DNA from: an uncultured Caulobacterales bacterium
GTDB taxonomy: Bacteria > Pseudomonadota > Alphaproteobacteria > Caulobacterales > Maricaulaceae
DNA length: 64,000 nt
Assembly: GCA_937929915.1 (NCBI GenBank)
Contig: CALFUN010000017.1
Span: 124,001-188,000, forward strand
Direction of reading: 5' to 3'
The notes under the pieces were generated by a model. It was not told the origin of the DNA. It saw only the letters and a list, made by a program, of their open reading frames with translations, and ran no database searches. The translations under genes were made by a program, and so were the position numbers. Of the stretch, positions 24,887 through 32,379 are shown in pieces. Numbering within the stretch: position 1 is the stretch's first letter; each line of letters opens with the position of its first letter.

Positions 24887-25689
24887 TATGAAAAACTCAA
24901 TTCAACAGTGCCAAGCGGGCCAAAATCTGCTTTGAATATATCACCCGCGCGTGCGATAACGGGCCGCGTGAAACTGCCCGACATAATGAGCTGACCCGCT
25001 TCCAGCGGAACGCCATGTGGCGCAAATCTTTTTGCAAGCCAAATAATGCCGCGCGCAGGATGATCTAAAATACCCGCCCCTAATCCTGTCTCCTCGACAA
25101 TACCGTTGCGATAAAGAATAGCGCCCGCCCAACGCAAATCTACGTCGCGTGGATCAATCTTTGTATTGCCAATAATAATACCCGCATTCGCAGCATTATC
25201 AGAAATCGTATCATAGACTTTTCGCGTATAACCCGTTTCTGGATCAACACGGTGACTGCGCGCGGCAATCAGCTCTAAAGACGGCACAACATAATCTGTG
25301 GCGGCCAAAACATCTTCAATCGTCAGATTGTCACCAAAAAGATCATGCTTAAGCACAAAGGTAATTTCGACTTCAATACGCGGGTCAATGAAATCAGACG
25401 CCGCAATCGTGGCGCCATTTTCAAATAACATATCATCTAAAAGTGTCCCGAAATCTGGCTCATTAATTTTCATCGCCTCTTGCATAGCCCGAGAGGTAAG
25501 CCCGACCTTACGGCCAATCACTTTACGCCCCTCGGCAAGCTTTAACTTCATCCAAGCATCTTGCACAGCATAGCCGTCTTCGATTGTCATATCTTTATAT
25601 TGCAATGAAAAAGCACGCATGGGTGTACGAGATTTTTCTGCCGCATGGTGACGACGAGCTGAGTCTTCTATTTGTTCTTTATTTAACAT
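24886..25689 (-). CDS. hpaH: 2-oxo-hept-4-ene-1,7-dioate hydratase
   Basis: This 267-residue hydratase of the MhpD/HpaH family adds water to 2-oxo-hept-4-ene-1,7-dioate. Signatures include YAVQDAWMKLKLAEG, IGRKVGLTSRAMQEAMKI, IEVEITFVL (metal Glu residues) and MSGSFTRPV near the C-terminus. The family typically works with HpaI. The ATG at 25689 lies inside the palindrome TTAACATGTTAA at 25683-25694, just 11 nt from the reductase stop. Confidence 0.92.
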   Translation of the reverse strand: MLNKEQIEDSARRHHAAEKSRTPMRAFSLQYKDMTIEDGYAVQDAWMKLKLAEGRKVIGRKVGLTSRAMQEAMKINEPDFGTLLDDMLFENGATIAASDFIDPRIEVEITFVLKHDLFGDNLTIEDVLAATDYVVPSLELIAARSHRVDPETGYTRKVYDTISDNAANAGIIIGNTKIDPRDVDLRWAGAILYRNGIVEETGLGAGILDHPARGIIWLAKRFAPHGVPLEAGQLIMSGSFTRPVIARAGDIFKADFGPLGTVELSFS

Positions 25690-25694
25690 GTTAA
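25683..25694. promoter_or_regulatory. TTAACATGTTAA palindrome overlapping hpaH start
   Basis: This 12-bp perfect palindrome shares its core with the 18-bp site at 21514-21531. It overlaps the hpaH start codon (the CATG of the palindrome is the ATG) in the 10-bp gap after the reductase gene. It could serve as an internal operator for the hpaH-hpaI-ligA-ligB segment or block elongation. Binding is inferred. Confidence 0.55.
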
Positions 25695-25699
25695 TTATA

Positions 25700-26920
25700 C
25701 TATATTATGGCATCTTTTATGGCAAGCGCTGTATCAGCAATCTTATATTTATCGAGTGTTTGCCCCTTTGTTAAAAGCATGCGCGCCATAGCAAATTCGC
25801 GCGGAGCGTTAATCGCATCTACGGCTAATAATCTGTCGCCTTTAAAGTAAAAGGCTGCAAAGCTGCGCCCTTTGCTTATATCCCCGCGAATAATAAGTGC
25901 ATCATAGCCATCAGATAATCCCGCAATTTGCAGCTTTAAATCAAATTGATCTGACCAAAACCACGGCAAACTATCATAAGGCTTCGCATGGCCACAAATA
26001 TGGGCGGCAACGACTTTGGCTTGCTCCGTTGCATTTGGAACAGATTCTAAGCGTAAATGCCGATCATATTTTGGATTATAATGCCATGTCACATCACCCG
26101 CAGCATAAATATCTTGATCGGAGGTTTGGCAAAACTCATTGACAACAATACCATTGCCAACCTCTAATTCTGCATGTTTGGCAATCTCCACATTAGGAAT
26201 AACGCCAATACCGATAATGATAAAATCAGCAGGATACTCGGCACCGTCCTTATCAAAGACAATAAGAGCATCCTCTTTTTTCTGAATGGACGCCGCCGCT
26301 ACAGTCTCTTGAATATCTACGCCTTCTTCGCCGTGTACACGTTTATAAAACCCAGAGAGTTCTGGGGCTGTCACGCGCTGCAAGATACGCGGCATCGCCT
26401 CTAAAACCGTGACTTTCACGCCCATTTTCGTCAAAGATGCAGCCGTTTCCAATCCAATGTATCCGCCGCCAATAATGACGGCGCGTTTAGCCGAATGGAT
26501 AGCGCCTTTAATCGCTGTAACATCAGCTATATCGCGCAAGTAATATACGCCCGGCAAATCCGCTCCCTCAATCGGCAGCTTACGAACACGCGCTCCTGTG
26601 GCAAGGACAAGCTTGTCATAGCTAATTTGCTCGCCTTTATCCGTTATAACCATTTTCGAATCGCGGTTAATCTCTGTGACGCGCTGCCCTAATTTCAATG
26701 TAACATCTGCGGCCTCATAGGCTTCGGCGGGCCGTATAAGCAGCTCATCAACCGTTTTCTCACCAGAGAGATAATCCTTGGACAAGGGCGGATGCTGGTA
26801 AGGCAGATGAGTTTCATCCCCGATCAGTGTTATCTCACCGTCCCAGCCGCCTTGCCGCAGACTCACAACAAGTTGAGCCGCCGCATGTGAGGCTCCGATA
26901 ATGACACAATTTTTGGACAC
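25700..26920 (-). CDS. FAD-dependent ferredoxin reductase of the oxygenase system
   Basis: This 406-residue pyridine nucleotide-disulfide-type flavoprotein delivers electrons from NAD(P)H to an iron-sulfur carrier. It has the N-terminal FAD site VIIGASHAAAQL, PYQHPPLSKDYLSGE, a central NAD fold VIIGGGYIGLETAA (about residues 147-160) and the second FAD motif IYAAGDV near residue 270. It matches the reductases of three-component Rieske oxygenases, such as the dicamba O-demethylase type. Its ATG abuts the Rieske gene stop at 1 nt. No 2Fe-2S ferredoxin gene lies in the locus. Confidence 0.88.
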   Translation of the reverse strand: MSKNCVIIGASHAAAQLVVSLRQGGWDGEITLIGDETHLPYQHPPLSKDYLSGEKTVDELLIRPAEAYEAADVTLKLGQRVTEINRDSKMVITDKGEQISYDKLVLATGARVRKLPIEGADLPGVYYLRDIADVTAIKGAIHSAKRAVIIGGGYIGLETAASLTKMGVKVTVLEAMPRILQRVTAPELSGFYKRVHGEEGVDIQETVAAASIQKKEDALIVFDKDGAEYPADFIIIGIGVIPNVEIAKHAELEVGNGIVVNEFCQTSDQDIYAAGDVTWHYNPKYDRHLRLESVPNATEQAKVVAAHICGHAKPYDSLPWFWSDQFDLKLQIAGLSDGYDALIIRGDISKGRSFAAFYFKGDRLLAVDAINAPREFAMARMLLTKGQTLDKYKIADTALAIKDAII

Positions 26921-28051
26921 CTATTCAGCGGCCGTTTTGAGCTTAAAATATTCAGCCTCATCCGCCAAAGCTTTTGCGAGCGCCTTACGCCCCGCGGATA
27001 ACCCGCGGTCAAAATGGATATAAGCAAATGGTATATCTGGATTTTCATTGATAATAATTTGTTGTGCCTCGATCATCTCTTTATCTTCTTCAAACCCTTC
27101 TGCAATTCTATCCGTTAGCATAGTCGTAAACTCAGGATTTCCAAGATTGAAATTATGCGCATAGCTCCAGAAGAAATGCGAGCTTGTTTCGGTTTCTGGC
27201 GTAATGATTTGTGTGGCGTGAAACAGCATAGCTTCAGGGACAAAATTACCGTCAGGCGCGCCAGACCCTGCAGGGGCAGAACCGCTATCCATGTTGAATA
27301 TATTGCCTTTTGTCTCAAGATCATAAATATTCCAGCGATCCACCTTGCCTTCAAAAGTTTCAAAACCACGTAAATATGGCGCAATTTTTTCCTCATCCAA
27401 ATACCACCGTGTAATCCGCACCCCTTTGTCATAGGTTTCCGTTTTCGGTTTAATATCTGCAATCTTGCTTGATCCACCCAATGTATTTTCGTGAACAAAT
27501 GTCAAATGCGAGAAATCCAGCAGATTATCAACAATCAAACGGTAATCCGCGTCAAAATACCGATAACGTGGTTCCCAATCCCATTTACCGGGCTGGCTTT
27601 GATATGAACAATCTGGAATCAGGTCAGTATCTGCCATCTCAGCATCACCCATCCAAATCCAGATAAATCCGTCTTTCTCTGCCACTGGATAAGATTGAAT
27701 ATCTGTGCCTTTTGAAACACCTTTCACGCCCGGTTCTTCGACACATGTGCCTTTGCCATTAAAAACAAGACCGTGATACATGCAGCGCACGCCATCACCC
27801 GTATGACGGCCGATTGAAAGCGGCGCAAATCGGTGCGAGCAACGATCTTCAAGCGCGGACACCACCCCTGCGCTATCGCGGAAGAAAATGACGCGCTTTG
27901 ATAAGAGCTGGCGTGCTAAAATAGCATCACCTTGCACTTCATGCGCCCATGCACCAACATACCAGCAATTCAGCAAGAAGGGATTTCCTGTTAGATAATC
28001 ATTACTGTTTACAGCTGTCTTCGGAACCGTATTGATTAAAGTTACACTCAT
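26921..28051 (-). CDS. Rieske oxygenase, vanillate O-demethylase/VanA-like
   Basis: This 376-residue terminal oxygenase has an N-terminal Rieske domain, with CSHRFAPLS and CMYHGL supplying the two Cys and two His ligands (about residues 69-91). The catalytic domain contains DNLLDFSHLTFVHENTLGG (about residue 168-186), in which the Asp and His residues place the mononuclear Fe. The pattern is that of VanA/dicamba-type O-demethylases. The reductase follows directly. Its promoter is divergent from the LuxR gene. I infer an O-demethylase or hydroxylase that prepares the catechol for LigAB. The formaldehyde genes at 42187-44205 fit demethylation. Confidence 0.87.
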   Translation of the reverse strand: MSVTLINTVPKTAVNSNDYLTGNPFLLNCWYVGAWAHEVQGDAILARQLLSKRVIFFRDSAGVVSALEDRCSHRFAPLSIGRHTGDGVRCMYHGLVFNGKGTCVEEPGVKGVSKGTDIQSYPVAEKDGFIWIWMGDAEMADTDLIPDCSYQSQPGKWDWEPRYRYFDADYRLIVDNLLDFSHLTFVHENTLGGSSKIADIKPKTETYDKGVRITRWYLDEEKIAPYLRGFETFEGKVDRWNIYDLETKGNIFNMDSGSAPAGSGAPDGNFVPEAMLFHATQIITPETETSSHFFWSYAHNFNLGNPEFTTMLTDRIAEGFEEDKEMIEAQQIIINENPDIPFAYIHFDRGLSAGRKALAKALADEAEYFKLKTAAE

Positions 28052-28105
28052 AATTCTTCACCTTTATATTCGCCCCTAGTCATAGTCTTACAACTCTGGC
28101 ATATT

Positions 28106-28123
28106 GTACCTTCTGGAGGGTAC
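28106..28123. promoter_or_regulatory. Small inverted repeat around the ribosome binding site of the LuxR gene
   Basis: GTACC (28106-28110) and GGTAC (28119-28123) flank TTCTGGAG, just before the ATG at 28125. The GGAG of the ribosome binding site lies in the loop, so an RNA hairpin could affect its exposure, or the dyad could be a DNA operator in the divergent Rieske/LuxR region. Five-base arms are short, and chance is possible. Confidence 0.25.
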
Positions 28124-28124
28124 G

Positions 28125-28913
28125 ATGAAGAAAAATGTAGATTGGCGCCCATTCGCAGATCGGCTGACCACACTTGCCAAAGCAGAAGGCCATAGCCGTT
28201 TTCTCGACCGCGCCTTTGCATTTTTGAATGACTATGTGATTGTGGATAGTTGCGCCGTGTTTAAAGTCGCCGCAGATAAGGTGTCAGGCGCTGAACATCT
28301 TTGCACATTTGGAACATTACAAGCAGATGTCGCCGATAAATTGGCACAAGATTATATCTCAAATGGATTTAAAAATGACCCCATGGTGCAAACGGCCTTA
28401 TTAACGCCGCGCGTGCGAGTGCGCCGTTTACCCGACACGCAATATAGCCGCGCTTACCGCAGTCAATATTTCAACAAAGCTGGACTTATCGACAAAATCA
28501 CATCCATACATTCATCAAAAAATGTTTTATTCCTAGTGAGCTTTTACCGCATTGAAGGCCACGGCGTCTTCACAGCAGAAGATTTCAAAGATTTAGAACG
28601 CCTCGCCCCGATCATTGGGCGCTTTGTTTTACGCCATATCCGTATCAGCCGGGGTAACAAAAACTTGGCAGAGACTTATGAGGACAGAATCGCGCAGCTT
28701 GTGCAAGATACAACGCAAATTTTCGCCCATCTTTCTGCGCGCGAAAGACAGGTGTGTCAGAACATCCTTCTTGGACAACAAGAAAAAGACATCGCGCAAC
28801 AGTTAAATGTCACTCTCAATACAGTTGTGACGTATCGGCGGCGTATTTATGCAAAACTCAATATCGGGTCAAAAGCCGAGCTATTTCAACTCGCACTGAT
28901 TTCCCAAACTTAA
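28125..28913 (+). CDS. LuxR-family transcriptional regulator
   Basis: This 262-residue regulator has an N-terminal sensor region without a recognised receiver domain. The C-terminal LuxR/GerE helix-turn-helix (about 195-262) has HLSARERQVCQNILLGQQEKDIAQQL and NTVVTYRRRIYAKLNIGSKAEL. The sensor part is GAF/autoinducer-like in size, but its ligand is unknown. ATG 28125 has a strong GGAGGG site 5 nt upstream. A longer TTG frame from 28104 is less likely. It is divergent from the Rieske gene and convergent with the GlcG/HbpS-like gene, so it probably activates the upper aromatic pathway. Confidence 0.85.
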   Translation: MKKNVDWRPFADRLTTLAKAEGHSRFLDRAFAFLNDYVIVDSCAVFKVAADKVSGAEHLCTFGTLQADVADKLAQDYISNGFKNDPMVQTALLTPRVRVRRLPDTQYSRAYRSQYFNKAGLIDKITSIHSSKNVLFLVSFYRIEGHGVFTAEDFKDLERLAPIIGRFVLRHIRISRGNKNLAETYEDRIAQLVQDTTQIFAHLSARERQVCQNILLGQQEKDIAQQLNVTLNTVVTYRRRIYAKLNIGSKAELFQLALISQT

Positions 28914-28935
28914 ACTGGGGTTATTCCATCAAAGT

Positions 28936-29421
28936 CTATAATGCTTTTAAAGCGGCTTTTGCGCAATCTTCATCTTGTTTGGGCTGTCCGCCGCTCACGC
29001 CGATACCGCCAACATGTTTTCCTTCGCGCATGATAGGCAACCCGCCTTGTACAATGACAATCCCGGGCGCATAGGCCAAACCTTTCGCGCCAGGATTTGA
29101 CTCAACTAGCTTGGCAAGATCTAAGGTAGAGGCTGGAAAAGAAGCCGATGTTTTCGCCTTGCCTAACGCCAAATCAATCGCGCCTGTAATGGTGCCATCT
29201 GGCGCTTGGAACGAAATCAATCTTCCCGCATTGTCATATATGGCAACAGCCATAGGTGGCCAATCATTCGCGGCTTGAGCTGAGATACAAGCTTGGGTCA
29301 GTTCTAATGCCGTTTCGAGGTTCAAGTTTTCTGACGCTGACGCATTTTGTCCTGCACAGGTTACGCCTAAAAGAGCAAGACCGATTGATGCTGTATATTT
29401 TATGAGTTCATAGCTGCGCAT
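28936..29421 (-). CDS. Exported GlcG/HbpS-like heme-binding family protein
   Basis: This 161-residue protein has an N-terminal signal peptide (GLALLGVTCAGQNASASEN, cleavage near residue 30) and a mature GlcG/HbpS domain: LELTQACISAQA, ISFQAPDGT and GKAKTSASFP, followed by the Gly-rich GIVIVQGGLPI and GGIGVSGGQP. The family binds heme or small ligands and accompanies aromatic and glycolate catabolism genes, and its role is not settled. It lies 21 bp downstream of the MFS transporter, so probably in the same operon. Confidence 0.85.
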   Translation of the reverse strand: MRSYELIKYTASIGLALLGVTCAGQNASASENLNLETALELTQACISAQAANDWPPMAVAIYDNAGRLISFQAPDGTITGAIDLALGKAKTSASFPASTLDLAKLVESNPGAKGLAYAPGIVIVQGGLPIMREGKHVGGIGVSGGQPKQDEDCAKAALKAL

Positions 29422-29442
29422 TTAAATACCTCTTTAAGTTTC

Positions 29443-30771
29443 TTAAACGTAATCTAAAGTTTGATCCGCATGTTGCTTTTGCTCTCTCCACAACAGAAAT
29501 GCAATAATTGACGCGATTAAAATCGGCACAGAGAAAAACTGAAATAGACTTTGCGGTGTAAAGCCTGCATCAAATAAAAACCCAGCTAAAGCTGGACCTA
29601 ACACAGCGCCAAAGCGGCTAATGCCTATTGCCCATCCTGTGCCTGTCGTGCGGATATTAACGGGGTAAAGATCAGGCACCGTTGAATATAAACCTATCAT
29701 GCTGCCATGTATGAAAAACCCGATAATACCGATGAGCAAGAGCGTCGGCCCAAGACTTAGGGGCGACATCCCCAATACAAACAGAACAATACCCAAAGCT
29801 AAAAGATATACGCTCGTGACAAGTGACGGCTTTATACGCAAGCTAAATATACCAACAATGACAATACCTGCCATACCAATCAAATTAATCGACCGCCCAC
29901 CGCGATTGCCTTCAGCTTCGGTAAAGCCCATATCGATGAGAATTTTCGGTGTCCATGTCAGCAGAAAATATAATGTCGTTAATAATAAAAAGAAAGCGAG
30001 CCAAATCAAAATTGTTCGCATTTGATACTGACGGCTTAAGAGCTGACTAATCGTTGCTCCAAAGGAAGATTGCGGCTTTCTGACAGGTGGGTTATCGCCT
30101 TGCGGCAAAGAGGTTAGCTTATCTTGGCCCAGCTTTGCTCTGATTTTATTAATACGCTCAAGCGCGTCACTTCGGCCGCTCTTGGCAAGATATGACATAG
30201 ACTCAGGCAAAACCATAACAACAGGTATAAAGAGAAATGATGTCATCGCGCCAAATGCAAAGACATGACGCCACGAGCCAATATCAAGCAGCCAAGCTGC
30301 AATAAAGCCAGATAAAAATGCGCCCATAGGAAAACCAAGCTGGAAGATTGCAACCGCAACACCGCGATATTTTTGGCCTGCATATTCAGCGACTAATGTA
30401 TTGAGACTGGCAAGTATTGCCCCGACCCCCAAGCCTGTGACAATACGGCCTAAGACCAATATCATAATTGAAGGCGCGGCGGTCGCGATAATCATGCCAA
30501 CGCCTGATGCCAATAAACCTGCAATAGCGATGGCTTTACGGCCAAATTTATCAGCCAGCGGACTTAACCCCATCGCGCCTATCATCATACCTAAAAGGCC
30601 TGCACTAAACACAATACCCAAGCTAGAGCGGCTAATATCCCAACTTTCAGTAATAGCATTTGCCGCGTAGGATATGGCCAAAATATCAAAGCCATCTTGC
30701 ATATTCAGGCAAGCGAGCGCGATTAACGCAAATATTTGAAAAGACGATAGCGGCTCTTTGCCCACCTCCAT
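29443..30771 (-). CDS. MFS aromatic acid:H+ symporter (AAHS family)
   Basis: This 442-residue, 12-helix transporter has a central cytoplasmic loop. AAHS signatures are the DGFDILAISYAA region at the first helix (Asp for proton coupling), GLLGMMIGAMGLSPLADKFGRK in the second-third helix loop, GRIVTGLGVGAILASLNTLVAEY and PESMSYLAKSGR before the loop. Known members import 4-hydroxybenzoate, protocatechuate, vanillate or phenylacetates. It sits between an ALDH (27 nt upstream) and the GlcG/HbpS-like gene, as part of one minus-strand unit, so it is probably the inner-membrane importer for the aromatic substrate of this locus. Confidence 0.9.
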   Translation of the reverse strand: MEVGKEPLSSFQIFALIALACLNMQDGFDILAISYAANAITESWDISRSSLGIVFSAGLLGMMIGAMGLSPLADKFGRKAIAIAGLLASGVGMIIATAAPSIMILVLGRIVTGLGVGAILASLNTLVAEYAGQKYRGVAVAIFQLGFPMGAFLSGFIAAWLLDIGSWRHVFAFGAMTSFLFIPVVMVLPESMSYLAKSGRSDALERINKIRAKLGQDKLTSLPQGDNPPVRKPQSSFGATISQLLSRQYQMRTILIWLAFFLLLTTLYFLLTWTPKILIDMGFTEAEGNRGGRSINLIGMAGIVIVGIFSLRIKPSLVTSVYLLALGIVLFVLGMSPLSLGPTLLLIGIIGFFIHGSMIGLYSTVPDLYPVNIRTTGTGWAIGISRFGAVLGPALAGFLFDAGFTPQSLFQFFSVPILIASIIAFLLWREQKQHADQTLDYV

Positions 30772-30797
30772 CTGTGCTTCTGTCTCGCGAGTGATAA

Positions 30798-32216
30798 TTA
30801 ACCTACCATATTATAAATTTTAATATTCGTATTTGCATTAAGCCCTTCTTGAGCAAATTCAACACCTATACCAGACCCTTTAACACCTCCAAATGGAACA
30901 TTAGGCGCTAAGGCTCCGTGTTGATTAATATAGACTGTACCAGCCTCAAGACGCTTTGCGACCGTTTGGGCACGCTCGCGGCTCGCTGACCAGACAGACG
31001 CGGCCAAGCCGAAATCCAGACTATTGGCTTGGGCAATGGCATCTTCAATATCCGTATAACGAATAATCGGTAACGCCGTACCAAATTGTTCTTCATCAAC
31101 AAGTCGCGCGCCAGCTTCAATATCAGCAACAAGCGTCACAGGATAGAAAAACCCAGGCCGATCAAGCGGTTCTCCGCCTGTCAATATAGTCGCGCCGCGC
31201 GTTTTCGCATCCTCAACCAGCTCTGAGACAATATCGAATTGCATTTTATTTTGCAAAGGCCCAAGGGCTGTAGTTGGATCTAGCCCGTCACCCATAGGCA
31301 TATTATTGGCTAATGTAACAAGCTCTGCGCAGACAGCATCATAAAGATTATCAGGCACGTAAAGACGTTTCAAAGCCGCACATGTCTGGCCGCCATTAAT
31401 GAAGGCGCCCCAAAAAAGACCTTCTGCAATCGCTGCGGGGTCACAATCATCGAGGATAATTCCCGCATCATTACCGCCAAGCTCAAGCGTTAAACGCTTC
31501 AAGTTTCCAGCTGCACTTTTCATGATTTTTTTACCTGTAGCTGTGGAGCCTGTGAAAACAATTTTATCAATTCCTTCATGGGCACTCATCAAAGCGCCAA
31601 GATGACCGCCGCCTGATACAGCATTGATAACACCTTTAGGCAAAACAGTATTAATAAGCTCAACCATCCGCAATGTGCTCAATGGCGTGTTAGGCGATGG
31701 CTTTATAACAACCGTATTCCCAGCCCGAATAGCTGGCACAAGATGCCATATAGCAATCATTAATGGCCAATTCCACGGCGTTATAGACCCGATAACGCCA
31801 ACAGGCACACGATGTTGCTCTACGCGGCCTTCGTCATCATCTTTTAAAACTTTTACATCCATATCAAGACTAGATGTATATCCCGCCCAAGCCGCGCATC
31901 CACCGAGTTCAAACTCAGCGCCGAGGCCTTTTAAGGGTTTACCCTGTTCTTTCACAAGTAATTCGGCAAGCTCGGCAGCATGTTCCGTCACAATAGCGGC
32001 GATTTTATTACATGAATCTCGGCGCTCTGCATCAGACACTTTTGCCCAAGATAGTTGCGCTTTTTTAGCTGCGGCAACAGCCTCATTAAGCCCCTCTTCT
32101 GTGCATATTGGCATATAACCAACGATTTGCCCCGTAGCTGGGTTTAAAATGGCTTCACGGCCATCGCCTAAATAGTCTTGACCATTAATTGTCATTGAAA
32201 AAACAGGTTCTGTCAT
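30798..32216 (-). CDS. Aldehyde dehydrogenase for the aromatic locus
   Basis: This 472-residue NAD(P)-dependent ALDH has the oxyanion Asn in TPWNWPLMIA, the catalytic Glu in LELGGNDAG and the Cys in NGGQTCAALKRLY (about residues 160, 258 and 292). It resembles vanillin/aryl-aldehyde and gamma-hydroxybutanal-type ALDHs. Its substrate is not determined. It could oxidise a phenylacetaldehyde made by the PQQ alcohol dehydrogenase at 36092. ATG 32216 is preferred over the frame that begins with MQRYI upstream. The MFS and GlcG/HbpS genes follow. Confidence 0.85.
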   Translation of the reverse strand: MTEPVFSMTINGQDYLGDGREAILNPATGQIVGYMPICTEEGLNEAVAAAKKAQLSWAKVSDAERRDSCNKIAAIVTEHAAELAELLVKEQGKPLKGLGAEFELGGCAAWAGYTSSLDMDVKVLKDDDEGRVEQHRVPVGVIGSITPWNWPLMIAIWHLVPAIRAGNTVVIKPSPNTPLSTLRMVELINTVLPKGVINAVSGGGHLGALMSAHEGIDKIVFTGSTATGKKIMKSAAGNLKRLTLELGGNDAGIILDDCDPAAIAEGLFWGAFINGGQTCAALKRLYVPDNLYDAVCAELVTLANNMPMGDGLDPTTALGPLQNKMQFDIVSELVEDAKTRGATILTGGEPLDRPGFFYPVTLVADIEAGARLVDEEQFGTALPIIRYTDIEDAIAQANSLDFGLAASVWSASRERAQTVAKRLEAGTVYINQHGALAPNVPFGGVKGSGIGVEFAQEGLNANTNIKIYNMVG

Positions 32217-32332
32217 AATGTATCTTTGCATGTGAATTCACTCTCGCGTCCCAAAGACAGGGGCTCAAGTGAGGGATGAATACAGCCAAGCCCGTAAGTA
32301 ATAAGCTTAGGCGTTCTGAAGATATATAAAAT

Positions 32333-32361
32333 TCCCTCCCCTGACATATGCAAGGGAGGGA
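32333..32361 (-). terminator. Rho-independent terminator after the TonB receptor gene
   Basis: Read on the minus strand, an 8-bp G/C-rich stem TCCCTCCC pairs with GGGAGGGA around a 13-nt loop and is followed by AATTTT. It lies 19 bp downstream of the TonB receptor stop. The U-tract is short but the stem is strong. Confidence 0.7.
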
Positions 32362-32379
32362 GAAATAAGGGTGGTAACT

